Source: Segetibacter sp. (GTDB lineage: Bacteria; Bacteroidota; Bacteroidia; Chitinophagales; Chitinophagaceae). Taken from it: a stretch of 39,762 nt of DNA. The notes under the pieces are model-generated. The model was not told where the DNA came from. It worked only from the letters and a program-made list of their open reading frames with translations, and did no database searches. The DNA is taken from NCBI GenBank assembly GCA_025963675.1, contig JAOQAJ010000256.1, forward strand, positions 1-39,762. The letters are read 5' to 3'. This document shows positions 9,463 to 19,019 of the stretch, one piece after another. The translations under genes and the position numbers were made by a program. The number at the start of each line of letters is the position of its first letter. Position 1 is the first letter of the stretch.

Positions 9463-9768
9463 ATGGAGGATTCAAACCTAAAGAAATTTATTGTCACCAT
9501 AAACTTTTTTATGGATGATCAATTTATGACTTTGGTACCTCCGCATAGAACGTACGTCAACTACCTGATCAATAAGGGTATCATTGACTCCTACGCTGTC
9601 AGCATGGAAAGCTATCGCAGCTGGATCATGATAACGGCAGAAAATAAAGATGAAGTCAGGGAATATCTTAGAAAGTCTCCCCTGTTTAAATACTGGACTT
9701 TTGAAATAGATGAACTATTTGTTTATGATGGTCAAACCTATCGTTTACCTGCCTTGCAGATGAATTAA
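9463..9768 (+). CDS. Small conserved hypothetical protein (YCII/muconolactone-isomerase-like fold possible)
   Basis: ORF follows mtaB by 11 nt; ATG 9463 preferred over 9439; 101 aa with mixed alpha/beta pattern. Confidence 0.6.
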   Translation: MEDSNLKKFIVTINFFMDDQFMTLVPPHRTYVNYLINKGIIDSYAVSMESYRSWIMITAENKDEVREYLRKSPLFKYWTFEIDELFVYDGQTYRLPALQMN

Positions 9769-9806
9769 GTTTAGTTTCTCGTTTTATATAATTGACAGCA
9801 AGCATT

Positions 9807-9838
9807 AAAAAAAGCGATCCAACGGCATCGCTTTTTTT
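9807..9838. terminator. Bidirectional intrinsic terminator between convergent genes
   Basis: aaaaaaagcgat-ccaacggc-atcgcttttttt perfect stem with A/T tracts. Confidence 0.9.
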
Positions 9839-9860
9839 AATGTTCTTATGGAGATTTCTT

Positions 9861-10796
9861 CTAAGCTATCATCATCTCTTTCTCTTCTTCAAACTTCTTA
9901 CGACCATAGCCAGGAATAACGTGCTTCTCGCTATGATAAGATGAACGAACCAATGGACCGCTTTCTACATAATCAAATCCAAGTGCGTAACCAATCTCCC
10001 TTAACTCAGCAAACTCGTTTGGATGAACGAATCTTTCAACTGGTAAATGCTTTTTAGTAGGTTGAAGATATTGACCAAGAGTAAGTACATCAACACCTAC
10101 CGCGACCAGGTCTTCCATGCTTTGAATAACTTCTTCCTTCTTTTCGCCAAGTCCAAGCATGATACCTGTTTTCGTTCTCATGCCCCCTGCCTTTAGCATA
10201 CGAAGCACTTCAAGGCTTCGACGATATTTTGCTTGTATTCTTACCTGGCGGCTAAGGCGCTCGACAGTTTCCATATTGTGGCTTACCACATCTGGTGCTG
10301 CGTCTATTATCCTTTGTACCTGGTCAGCATAACCCTTAAAATCAGGAATTAGGGTTTCAAGTGTAGTATCAGGATTTAAAGCTTTTACAGCTTTAATTGT
10401 ATTGAACCAGATTATAGATCCCCCATCTTTAAGTTCGTCACGATCAACACTCGTTAATACGGCATGCTTTACCGTCATCAGATTGATCGCCTCTGCAACC
10501 CGCTGAGGTTCGTCCCAATCTACGGCGTCAGGACGACCGGTTGCAACAGCACAGAAGCCGCAGCTACGGGTACAGGTATTGCCAAGGATCATAAATGTTG
10601 CAGTTCCCTCGCCCCAGCACTCGCCCATGTTTGGGCAATTACCGCTCTCACAAATTGTATGAAGTTTATGTGTATCAACCAAGCCACGAACGTGCTTATA
10701 ACTCTCACCGATTGGCAACTTAACCCTAAGCCAATCAGGCTTTTTTATTTTAGAAGTCGAAGGATCAAACTTAGCTACTACAGGTAATTCTTGCAT
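9861..10796 (-). CDS. lipA: Lipoyl synthase
   Basis: 311 aa; [41 protein letters not shown] double Fe-S motif set. Confidence 0.98.
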   Translation of the reverse strand: MQELPVVAKFDPSTSKIKKPDWLRVKLPIGESYKHVRGLVDTHKLHTICESGNCPNMGECWGEGTATFMILGNTCTRSCGFCAVATGRPDAVDWDEPQRVAEAINLMTVKHAVLTSVDRDELKDGGSIIWFNTIKAVKALNPDTTLETLIPDFKGYADQVQRIIDAAPDVVSHNMETVERLSRQVRIQAKYRRSLEVLRMLKAGGMRTKTGIMLGLGEKKEEVIQSMEDLVAVGVDVLTLGQYLQPTKKHLPVERFVHPNEFAELREIGYALGFDYVESGPLVRSSYHSEKHVIPGYGRKKFEEEKEMMIA

Positions 10797-10955
10797 GGAA
10801 TACCAATGAAATTAATAATGATAAATGTTTTCAATTATACTTTACCTCGGTAAAGCGACAGGCAGCAAAGGTCTTACATTCAGGTGTAAAAACAGCAGAA
10901 ATTTAGTTTACACTGCGACGACATTTCTTAGAAAGCGATGATAAAAGATTTAAAT

Positions 10956-10982
10956 GTACAAGTGAGTGACACAACGATGTTG
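10956..10982 (+). repeat. Dispersed intergenic repeat copy 2 (subtype A)
   Basis: GTACAAGTGAGTGACACAACGATGTTG; identical to copy 1. Confidence 0.85.
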
Positions 10983-11009
10983 CAAATTGATATAAAGCGG
11001 GTAAGAAAA

Positions 11010-11091
11010 AAGCTGCCAGCTACGAGCCGCTCGCTTCTAGCTAAATAAAAATAGCAAAACATAAAAGCTAATAGCTCTAAGCTCGCAGCTT
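11010..11091 (-). terminator. Large AGCT-rich imperfect hairpin ending in a T tract (reverse direction)
   Basis: Arms 11010-11027 (aagctgccagctacgagc) and 11073-11091 (agctctaagctcgcagctt) pair with about 15/18 identity; reverse-strand transcript ends ...GGCAGCTTTTTTC, 3 nt after the stop of the 11095 gene. Confidence 0.6.
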
Positions 11092-11094
11092 CTT

Positions 11095-11892
11095 CTACTT
11101 TCTCTTTCCAAACTCTATTGCCGCATAAGCATTAAAGAAAACCTGTTTTTGTTTTTGAAGTAACATTACAGGCATCTTTTTAGCATAAAATTCAAGATTC
11201 AAACCAACTTCAATTGCGCTCACCAACTCATTGTAACGTCCGTAATCGAAGCGAAGCGCTGTTTTTCCATAAATACCGGGAGTAATTTTCATTTCTCCGA
11301 AACCTTTGGTGAAACCAGAAGAGCCTAATACATAGTTGGGGTTATCTAAAAAAACAGACTCATTATTATTGTATTTAACGTCGCTGGCGCTGTTTGAGGT
11401 GCTGGCCACTTTTAAATAATATGGCTTCAACAAACCTGCACTTAGACCACCGCCATAAATAGCGGAAATAGCCACACCATTTTTGTTTCCTTTGTTTCCG
11501 ATGAGGCGAGACTGGGCATAGCCCATCTTAGCATAATAAAAATTATTAATTTTTCCGTACACGTACGGATTGCTTAAATAGGTACCCGTGATTGTAGATA
11601 TTTTCTCCTCTTTCGAATGTTTTCTTTCGCCGATTTCAAGACTATATAAGTTTGATTGCCTTGCAGTTTTCATTCGTCCCAACTCTAAAAATAATCCGTA
11701 ACCGTCTGTGTTTAATTTAGCTCCAAAGACAGTCTGCTTTTGAAATATGATGGCGCCTTCCTCCTCCTGGCTGATCATCCGGTTAATTTGCTGTTTTCTC
11801 TCTAATTTTTTCTGTTGTTTCGGATCCTTATTCTGGCTGAAACCGGCAGTCATAATAAGGGTACCAATCGCCACTAAAACTATATTCTTCAC
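11095..11892 (-). CDS. Hypothetical secreted/outer-membrane protein
   Basis: 265 aa; signal-peptide-like N-terminus (MKNIVLVAIGTLIMTAGFSQ), beta-rich body. Confidence 0.65.
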   Translation of the reverse strand: MKNIVLVAIGTLIMTAGFSQNKDPKQQKKLERKQQINRMISQEEEGAIIFQKQTVFGAKLNTDGYGLFLELGRMKTARQSNLYSLEIGERKHSKEEKISTITGTYLSNPYVYGKINNFYYAKMGYAQSRLIGNKGNKNGVAISAIYGGGLSAGLLKPYYLKVASTSNSASDVKYNNNESVFLDNPNYVLGSSGFTKGFGEMKITPGIYGKTALRFDYGRYNELVSAIEVGLNLEFYAKKMPVMLLQKQKQVFFNAYAAIEFGKRK

Positions 11893-11923
11893 GTTATTTG
11901 ATTTGATACCTGTAAATTTAATG

Positions 11924-11931
11924 CAAAATTA
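11924..11931 (-). promoter_or_regulatory. Candidate -7 element TAATTTTG upstream of the 11095-11892 gene
   Basis: Exact TAnnTTTG, about 31 nt before ATG 11892. Confidence 0.35.
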
Positions 11932-11937
11932 CAATCA

Positions 11938-12342
11938 ATGACATCTCAGATAATATACGAAGGAAATTTAAGAACGGTTGCTACACACTTGCAAAGCGGA
12001 ACAGTCATAGAAACAGATGCACCAACTGATAATCAGGGCAAAGGGGAACGATTTTCTCCAACTGATCTTGTAGCCACGGCTCTTGGAAATTGCATGCTAA
12101 CTATAATGGGAATCAAGGCAAGAGATATGCAATTAGACCTTGAAGGAACCCAGGTGGATATCACTAAAATAATGGTCGCCGAGCCAAGAAGAATCGGTGA
12201 AATAAAAGTTGTCATAAATTTTCCTGAAAATTTAAAAACCGACGAAAAACAGCGCACAATTATCGAAAGAGCTGCTATGACATGCCCCGTTTTTGAAAGC
12301 CTTCATCCCGATCTTAAGAAGGATGTTGAGTTTCAGTGGTAA
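11938..12342 (+). CDS. OsmC family protein
   Basis: 134 aa; GKGERFSPTDLVATALGNCMLTIMGI and ERAAMTCPVFESLHPD with the two OsmC cysteines. Confidence 0.93.
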   Translation: MTSQIIYEGNLRTVATHLQSGTVIETDAPTDNQGKGERFSPTDLVATALGNCMLTIMGIKARDMQLDLEGTQVDITKIMVAEPRRIGEIKVVINFPENLKTDEKQRTIIERAAMTCPVFESLHPDLKKDVEFQW

Positions 12343-12427
12343 GAGGAAAAGCTGTTTGTAGTTTGGGTTTTAGGTTGGTATTTTACTGCCTGTTATTGTT
12401 TTATTGAACCAGCCTCAGAAAATAATG

Positions 12428-12454
12428 TAACATCGTTGTGTCACTCCCTTGTAC
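12428..12454 (-). repeat. Dispersed intergenic repeat copy 3 (subtype A)
   Basis: taacatcgttgtgtcactcccttgtac; 25/27 to reverse complement of copy 1. Confidence 0.85.
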
Positions 12455-12695
12455 AGTTAATCTTTATTCTGCTTATCGGCCAAAAATTCACTATAAGTTA
12501 AATCGCCCTTTACACTATATTGATAGTGGTTTTTACATTCCTGACAAAAGCCCTTATCTCCTTGTTTATTCGTTGTTCGAGCGCAACTTTATTATCAATT
12601 TACATTTTAAGACATTTGTCCATAAATTAGCCATTTATCTTAAAATAAAAACTCCTCTGATTTGTTCTGGTCATTAAAGTCAATTGGGAGGCGCA

Positions 12696-13976
12696 TTACT
12701 TTAATTCACGACCTTTCAAAACTGTGTTGCCTACAGCACATTCTAAACATCGTCGCTGACTACAGTAATTATTCTTCAGCTCAATCAATCCCTGGCTTTC
12801 TAACGCGTTGTTATTGGTTACTTGAAAATTCGTCCATTTTTGAGTGATTGTATTTTTCTCTGGCGAAAGTTCTGCCAGCCATTCAAGAGCCTTGTCTTTA
12901 ATTATTGCATCAGCATGATATGAACCATAAGCAAACAAAACGGGAATGACGGTATTGATAATGATGTTTTCTGTCATCTGTTTTCCTAATTGCTTGGGAC
13001 GGTATTCTCCTGGCTCATCAATTAAATAATGATAATGCCAATAATCATTTGCGGTAACATCAAGCAACTCCTTTACTGCGGCAACAGATTCAGTTTCCTT
13101 CACTTTTGAAAAAAGATGAGAGGATTGATGAATCAACATGGCTAATTGTGCAAGACGTATGGTTGGGAAGTTTGCGGGTCGCATTCTTAAAAAAAATGGC
13201 TTGACAGAAATTTGCTGCAATTGGTATTTCTTCCTGTAAAAAGCATATTCCCTTTTCAACAGTTTAGGATAATCCTCTGAAAAGTCGTGTTCAAGTAAGC
13301 CTGCCTGTCCGAGCAACAATCCCTCAACCTGGTGAATTTGATTCTTGTGCCTGGCCAGGATATTAAGAGGCAAACTTTTAGCAATCTTTTCAAATACATC
13401 TGCATTTACCTTCATTCCAAAATTGCGGGCGAGCATCCACCAGAAGGCTTCTTCCCAGTGGTTGTTAGCTTCATTTAAAAGTTCTAAAACAACTGATGAT
13501 TTTCTTTGCAGCCTTTCAATTGCCATCCGCTCTTTCCACCCTGTCCATTTCATTTCATCAAACACAGGAAGGTACGCTTCACATGGAACGAAAGTTCCGC
13601 GAACCATTAGTTCTCGGAAGCGGTCTAACAACAATTTTGAAACAAGGTGATTTAATGTAAGTGTCGGAAGTACCTGCCCGTTAGAATAAGAAATGTCTGT
13701 GTCATTTTCCCAGACAACATGTAGAATGATGTTCGAATAATTTTTGTCGGTAGTATGTCGATGTTTAAGCCAATCAGAAGAATTTACATGTATTTCAATG
13801 TTACCAGCCCAGGTGGTATTTCCAATGGTAACTTTTCCATCAAGAAAATCAGGTCCCTGATGTGTATTGTAGTTTCCCGGATGAATAATTGAAAGCTCCT
13901 CACCTTGCTCCACCCGCAAATCATGTTTATTGAAATATTGGAATTGCCAAATGAATTGAAGTAAGCGCTCATTCAT
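12696..13976 (-). CDS. DUF2851 family protein
   Basis: 426 aa; NERLLQFIWQFQYF, GPDFLDGKVTIGNTTWAGNIEIHVNSSDWLKHRH, C-terminal Cys cluster (CSQRRCLECAVG). Confidence 0.85.
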   Translation of the reverse strand: MNERLLQFIWQFQYFNKHDLRVEQGEELSIIHPGNYNTHQGPDFLDGKVTIGNTTWAGNIEIHVNSSDWLKHRHTTDKNYSNIILHVVWENDTDISYSNGQVLPTLTLNHLVSKLLLDRFRELMVRGTFVPCEAYLPVFDEMKWTGWKERMAIERLQRKSSVVLELLNEANNHWEEAFWWMLARNFGMKVNADVFEKIAKSLPLNILARHKNQIHQVEGLLLGQAGLLEHDFSEDYPKLLKREYAFYRKKYQLQQISVKPFFLRMRPANFPTIRLAQLAMLIHQSSHLFSKVKETESVAAVKELLDVTANDYWHYHYLIDEPGEYRPKQLGKQMTENIIINTVIPVLFAYGSYHADAIIKDKALEWLAELSPEKNTITQKWTNFQVTNNNALESQGLIELKNNYCSQRRCLECAVGNTVLKGRELK

Positions 13977-14076
13977 GAATTATATATTATTTAAATATAA
14001 TTTTAATTCCGGATGCTCGCAAACTTGTTTTATCAACCTGCTATATAGAATGAGTGCAAAATTGTTGCCCGTGTAA

Positions 14077-14670
14077 TCAATCCGGTAAATCTATGTTCTG
14101 CAGTTCCTGCACTACCCTGCTTACCGGTAAACCCATCACGTTATAAAAGTCACCTTTAACCGATTTTATTCCAACCACGCCAATCCATTCCTGTATGGCA
14201 TAAGCACCGGCTTTATCATAAGGCTTGTATTTATCTACATAAAACTCAATCTGGTTCCCTGTAAGCGAATGAAAATCTACTTCTGTAATATCTGAGAAAG
14301 CAATTTCTTTATTACCCACCTGAATAACAACACCTGTAATTACCTCATGTGTTTTACCAGAAAGAGAGGTTAATATGGTTATTGCGTCTTCCCTGTCAAC
14401 TGGTTTTCCAATTATCCGGGTATCTAAAACCACCACTGTATCTGCTGCCAATATGGTCGTAGACTCTATCTCTGCTTTGCCGGCTTCCATTAATGAATTT
14501 TTTACCGCTATCGCTTTTTGCCTGGCTATATAAATCGGAATCTCTTCAATGGCCAATCCTTCAGGAAAAGTTTCATCCGTACTTCTTACTACGATTTCAA
14601 AAGGAATTTCTGCCCATTCCAATAATTGTTTTCTTCGGGGAGATTGAGAAGCAAGAATAATTTTTCGCAT
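14077..14670 (-). CDS. Maf-like nucleotide pyrophosphatase
   Basis: MRKIILASQSPRRKQLLE and AADTVVVLDTRIIGKP motifs; ORF track start at 14676 is an upstream TTG, ATG is at 14670. Confidence 0.95.
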   Translation of the reverse strand: MRKIILASQSPRRKQLLEWAEIPFEIVVRSTDETFPEGLAIEEIPIYIARQKAIAVKNSLMEAGKAEIESTTILAADTVVVLDTRIIGKPVDREDAITILTSLSGKTHEVITGVVIQVGNKEIAFSDITEVDFHSLTGNQIEFYVDKYKPYDKAGAYAIQEWIGVVGIKSVKGDFYNVMGLPVSRVVQELQNIDLPD

Positions 14671-14673
14671 TTG

Positions 14674-14681
14674 CAAATTTA
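14674..14681 (-). promoter_or_regulatory. Candidate -7 element TAAATTTG upstream of maf-like gene
   Basis: Exact TAnnTTTG ending 3 nt before ATG 14670. Confidence 0.3.
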
Positions 14682-14720
14682 TTGCAATACCCAGTTAGAG
14701 TGCAACCAGGTAGAACAAAT

Positions 14721-15683
14721 TTACCGGAGATAGATCCTGAAGAACAACATGGATAATATTCCCGCAAACATTACCATTTTTATCAGTGTACTAAGGTGGT
14801 GATAATCTTTACTTGTTTTTGCAGAAAGCAGCAGTTTGAAAATATAAAACAACGGTATAATGATTAATAACAGGGAGTAAGCCGCACTCCACCACCATTT
14901 TAAAATCAGCACATAAAACTGAACAAAAAGTAACATGCAGATCAATACCACGAGCCATACTGATACAAAAATTTTGGTTGACTGAATCCCCCAGGCAATT
15001 GGCATTGTATTGCAACCATAGCGCCTGTCACCGTCAATATCCTCCATGTCTTTAACGACTTCTCTTATCAAAGAAATCACAAATGCAAAACCTGTATATA
15101 AAAATGAGATCCTGGTTATTTTTTGAGTATAAGAACCAATGATATCCGGTCGTAAAAGATTAGATGTCTCACAAAATGTAACTACAAGAATAGCCCAGGC
15201 GGTTAGGACAGAAACTAAAATATTGCCTATTAAAAGCTTTTTCTTTAACGAGATTGAATAAAGAAATAATAAACCAACAACCCCCGCATTGATCAAACCC
15301 AGAAATTTGACATTAGTGGTCCAGTCTATATAAAAGCCGATGGCCACACCTATCACACTCAACAAGACATGCCAAAAGATTACCCATCTGCGTGAAATAA
15401 TTTTTTCGACGATTACTTTATTCGGTTTATTTATCTGGTCGATGTTCAGATCAAAATAATCATTGATCACATAACCTTCAGCGTATATTAAAACGTAAGA
15501 AACGACCAATAAAAGGCAATACAAGCCGCGTATATTCGGAATTGCTCCACCCGCGAGCATGACGGGGTGAATAATGCAATAAACAAAAAGGATTTGTGTA
15601 AGTGCAAAGAACAGTAAGTTAGGCCAACGAACCAGCCTAAGAAATGCATGCGCAGTTTTCAAACGGAAATCAATTTTATGCAA
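14721..15683 (-). CDS. UbiA-family prenyltransferase (geranylgeranylglycerol-phosphate geranylgeranyltransferase-like)
   Basis: 320 aa; multi-TM; NDYFDLNIDQINKPNK and DMEDIDGDRRYGCNTMPI Asp-rich motifs. Start is TTG. Confidence 0.9.
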   Translation of the reverse strand: MHKIDFRLKTAHAFLRLVRWPNLLFFALTQILFVYCIIHPVMLAGGAIPNIRGLYCLLLVVSYVLIYAEGYVINDYFDLNIDQINKPNKVIVEKIISRRWVIFWHVLLSVIGVAIGFYIDWTTNVKFLGLINAGVVGLLFLYSISLKKKLLIGNILVSVLTAWAILVVTFCETSNLLRPDIIGSYTQKITRISFLYTGFAFVISLIREVVKDMEDIDGDRRYGCNTMPIAWGIQSTKIFVSVWLVVLICMLLFVQFYVLILKWWWSAAYSLLLIIIPLFYIFKLLLSAKTSKDYHHLSTLIKMVMFAGILSMLFFRIYLR

Positions 15684-15715
15684 ATTAAGAATGAAATACT
15701 AGCAGCGTCCTATTT

Positions 15716-16237
15716 TTATACAGATGGTATATGAGTGTCTTCATTCCAATTTCCCCTCATTTTCATAACCTTTTCAATCACATCGCGGGCACAGGCGAAA
15801 CCGCCGTTTAATGCCGAAACATACGCGGACACTTCTTTTATTTCCTGAACAGCATCAGCAGGGCAACAAGCTATTCCAACTTTTTTCATCACCTCTAAAT
15901 CAGGAATATCGTCTCCCATAAACAATACTTCATTCCATGAAAGTTGTTTGTTATCCAGGTATTCTTTTAAAACACCCGCCTTGTCCGTTACCTTCATAAA
16001 GACTTGCGAGACCCCCAGTTTCTGCAACCGGTCCATCACCTCTGCCGACACGCCTCCTGAAATGATTACCACATTATATCCTTTCTTCACTGCTAATTGC
16101 AAAGCGTATCCATCCTTAACATTCATTTTTCTTGCCATCACCCCGTCAGGTAAAACCGTTAAGGTGCCATCGGTCAATACCCCATCAACGTCAAAAACAA
16201 AGGTTGTAACAGATTTAAATTTATCGAATAGGGTCAT
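15716..16237 (-). CDS. KdsC-like HAD phosphatase (3-deoxy-D-manno-octulosonate 8-phosphate phosphatase)
   Basis: 173 aa; FDVDGVLTDGTL, IISGG, FMGDDIPDLEVM HAD motifs. Confidence 0.9.
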   Translation of the reverse strand: MTLFDKFKSVTTFVFDVDGVLTDGTLTVLPDGVMARKMNVKDGYALQLAVKKGYNVVIISGGVSAEVMDRLQKLGVSQVFMKVTDKAGVLKEYLDNKQLSWNEVLFMGDDIPDLEVMKKVGIACCPADAVQEIKEVSAYVSALNGGFACARDVIEKVMKMRGNWNEDTHIPSV

Positions 16238-16359
16238 AAGACGAAGAAATTGGGAATATACTTTGGAAGTAATGGAATTAAAAATCAGGAATTCGATTAC
16301 AGCTCTTTCATTTTTAGTTTTGGATTACAACCATTTGTATTTTATGAGATATTCTAAGT

Positions 16360-16372
16360 CCCTTGTACAGTT
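16360..16372 (-). repeat. Fragment of dispersed repeat (copy 4, core missing)
   Basis: cccttgtacagtt plus following sequence resembles the flank of copy 3. Confidence 0.45.
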
Positions 16373-16431
16373 GATTTTTCTTCATCGGATGCGGCTAAAA
16401 AATTGCTCAGTTATGCTAATTTCTGATTAAC

Positions 16432-16671
16432 CTATTTCTGATTATCCCTCCACTCGTATACCCAGGAACTTTGGATCATCTCCAGATGCCCTTCTGTACT
16501 TTGCTCTCTTGTGCCTGCAAAGTTTGGTATTGCTAAAACATATTCCAATAAGTCTGTAAATCGTATCCTGTAGATCTTTCCTTCATTGAAGTCATCGCCG
16601 AAACGCTCATGGAGTTTCAAAGCAATGTCTTCATAATCGTTCCAATGAATGGGAGGTTCATATTGAGCCAT
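16432..16671 (-). CDS. iscX: IscX-like Fe-S cluster assembly protein
   Basis: 79 aa; IHWNDYEDIALKLHERFGDDFNEGKIYRIRFTDLLEYVLAIPNF matches the small acidic IscX family. Confidence 0.88.
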   Translation of the reverse strand: MAQYEPPIHWNDYEDIALKLHERFGDDFNEGKIYRIRFTDLLEYVLAIPNFAGTREQSTEGHLEMIQSSWVYEWRDNQK

Positions 16672-16725
16672 GTAGAGTAGTATTAATTGAAATTTATTTT
16701 GTAATTGTTAGATAGACTGGTAGTG

Positions 16726-17061
16726 CTATTCACCCAGAAATTGAGTTTGGTCAGGTAGCGTTACTTCCACCTCTCCATCTCCGTCTAATAAAACACATTG
16801 GCAACCCAGCCTCGAGTTTATACGCGGGTTAACAGCTCTGTCAATAAAATCCTCCTCTTTATCGCTCAACTCTTCCAGGTAATCCTCACCCTTGTTTATG
16901 TAAACATGGCACGTACTGCATGCACATACTCCACCACAGTTATGGTGTAGTTCAATATCATTAAGCAGCGCCACCTCCAGTAAACTTTGATCAGGTTCTA
17001 TATTTGTCAGCGTAACAGGTTCACGTCCCTTTTCTTCAAACCTGAATTTAATAGTGTACAT
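16726..17061 (-). CDS. 2Fe-2S ferredoxin
   Basis: MYTIKFRFEEKG...HHNCGGVCACSTCHVYI...RLGCQC; CX5CX2C plus distal Cys. ATG at 17061 preferred to TTG 17082. Confidence 0.93.
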   Translation of the reverse strand: MYTIKFRFEEKGREPVTLTNIEPDQSLLEVALLNDIELHHNCGGVCACSTCHVYINKGEDYLEELSDKEEDFIDRAVNPRINSRLGCQCVLLDGDGEVEVTLPDQTQFLGE

Positions 17062-17079
17062 GTATTCCTTCTTTGTCTG

Positions 17080-17087
17080 CAAAAGTA
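17080..17087 (-). promoter_or_regulatory. Candidate -7 element TACTTTTG upstream of ferredoxin
   Basis: Exact TAnnTTTG, 18 nt before ATG 17061. Confidence 0.4.
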
Positions 17088-17348
17088 TTAGAAAACAACC
17101 GCTAAATTCATTGAAATTAAAAACGGGTCGTAAAACCCTAAATATGTTTGCATTTTCTCCAAACCAAAACCTTCAGCAATAGTTCCGGTTTAAAAAAAAC
17201 GTTTTAGAAAACAAAGGAGTTTGTTAAAAAAAGCAGCGACAATAATAAATTGAAAAGCGAAGAGACTTGAAGGTCGATGAGAAAACCTTCATTTACTTAA
17301 TTCTTAAAAAGCAAAAACCAACAAACCGCCAAAACGCACACCAATGCT

Positions 17349-18122
17349 TCAATTATTATTCCGGCTGTAAAACTCAATAATACTATTACTCAGACAGTTA
17401 TAGAGCTCCAGCATTTTTGGATATTCCCCAAGCAAATTTTGATGCTTTTCAATTGTTACAAAGTCCTTTCTTATAGCTGGCCCGGTCTGAACATCTGACG
17501 GCCGGTTCTCTTCTATTCTTAATATTGTTTCTTCAATCAAGGGCCTTAACACCGTGAAATCCAACCCACTATCTAAGCAATACCTGTCAGCAACAGCAAA
17601 AAGATGATTAGAAAAATTATTTACGAAAACCGCAGCGAGATGCAATCTTAATCTCTCCTCATCATTCGCAACAGTAACGTTATCAAATATATCGGAAGCA
17701 AATTCTACTAATCTGTTGGTGACCATTTCAGTGTTCCCATCCACAAGTATTGGTATCGATGGAATTGTACTTACCTCTTTTCTTAATGTTTGCAAAGGGT
17801 ATAAAACACCATAGCTGGTGGAAGCTGCTGACAATAGCATTTTTGAAACTGATCCGGCAGTGTGCACAACCAGCTTGTCATTTAATTGCAAGGAAGACGC
17901 GACAGAACTAATGGCGGCGTCAGAAACTGCGATAATGTAAATATCAGCTAACATGCTGATTTTGGATAAGTTAGAGCTGCAAGCAGTTTTTAAATAAGAA
18001 GCCACCACCCTCAATTTTTCCTCGTTGCGTCCAAATACCTGAACAATTTCATGTCCTGCATTGGCTATTTTCCTTCCAAGTACAGTTGCCACATTTCCCG
18101 ACCCTATAATAACAACTTTCAT
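17349..18122 (-). CDS. Rossmann-like/DUF2520 domain protein
   Basis: 257 aa; VVIIGSGNVATVLG nucleotide-binding N-terminus; DUF2520-type C-terminus (AAVFVNNFSNHLFAVA, LRPLIEET, QTGPAIRKD). Confidence 0.9.
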   Translation of the reverse strand: MKVVIIGSGNVATVLGRKIANAGHEIVQVFGRNEEKLRVVASYLKTACSSNLSKISMLADIYIIAVSDAAISSVASSLQLNDKLVVHTAGSVSKMLLSAASTSYGVLYPLQTLRKEVSTIPSIPILVDGNTEMVTNRLVEFASDIFDNVTVANDEERLRLHLAAVFVNNFSNHLFAVADRYCLDSGLDFTVLRPLIEETILRIEENRPSDVQTGPAIRKDFVTIEKHQNLLGEYPKMLELYNCLSNSIIEFYSRNNN

Positions 18123-18146
18123 CTAATTTTGAATTAATTACAACTG

Positions 18147-19019
18147 ATGAAATTAACACAAAGAATCTTCTTAGCATACTACGTTGCCAAATTCAAAGTA
18201 ATCGAGCTTATATCGCCTGCAAAAGCAGCTAAAGAGGCTTTTAAGCTATTCACCACACCTTATTCAAGCCGAAAGACTTACGAGGTTCCGGAGGCGTTTA
18301 AAGATGCAGAAAAACGATCCTTCTCATTTCAACATCATCAGGTACATGGTTTTTGCTGGATACCTAAAATACCAAATGGACATAAAGTCTTGATTTGCCA
18401 TGGGTTCGACAGCCTCAGTTATAGATTTGATCGATACATTTCACCGTTATTACATCAGGGCTTTGAAATATATGCGTTTGATGCGCCGGGTCATGGCTTA
18501 AGTACTGGCAAAACAATTAACGCAATTGTTTACAAGGAAATGATCCTTGGACTAATAGAGCAGTTTGGTCCATTTAGCGGCATTATGGCTCATTCCTTTG
18601 CTGGAATTGCAGTGACCCTGGCGATAGAAGAATTAAGAGATAACCTTCCTAAAAGACTGATTTTGATTGCTCCAGCTACAGAAACCACTCGTTCCATTAA
18701 CGATTTTTGCAGGCACCTGAAAATAAGTCCAAGGATAAGGAGAGAAATGGAAAAGCTTATTTTGCAAATAGGCGGACAGCCCCCTTCCTGGTATTCAATT
18801 AGCAGGATAATTCAATCAATATCAACCCCTACCCTTTGGCTACATGATAAAAATGACCGCATCACTCCTTTTGAAGACATGAAACATCTCACTGACCTAA
18901 ATTTACCTCATGTCGAATTTGTAATTACGGAAGGACTCGGACATAGTTTATATAAAGATGATACTGTTGCAAATAGAATTGTAGGTTTTTTGGTTACACT
19001 TAAAAACAACATTTATTAA
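18147..19019 (+). CDS. Alpha/beta hydrolase
   Basis: 290 aa; VLICHGFDS, FDAPGHGLSTGK, GIMAHSFAGIA nucleophile-elbow variant, TLWLHDKNDRITP, EGLGHSLYKD. Confidence 0.88.
   Translation: MKLTQRIFLAYYVAKFKVIELISPAKAAKEAFKLFTTPYSSRKTYEVPEAFKDAEKRSFSFQHHQVHGFCWIPKIPNGHKVLICHGFDSLSYRFDRYISPLLHQGFEIYAFDAPGHGLSTGKTINAIVYKEMILGLIEQFGPFSGIMAHSFAGIAVTLAIEELRDNLPKRLILIAPATETTRSINDFCRHLKISPRIRREMEKLILQIGGQPPSWYSISRIIQSISTPTLWLHDKNDRITPFEDMKHLTDLNLPHVEFVITEGLGHSLYKDDTVANRIVGFLVTLKNNIY

Noticed and set aside
9206-9475. Antisense ORF over the mtaB 3' end
   Set aside because: Fully antisense to a strongly supported gene, no recognisable domain; same reasoning applied to the other 60-135 aa shadow ORFs (e.g. 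31506-31910, 23719-24489).
12438-12847. Two short plus-strand ORFs (79 and 61 aa)
   Set aside because: Overlap repeat copy 3 and the 3' end of the DUF2851 gene; no start context or domain.
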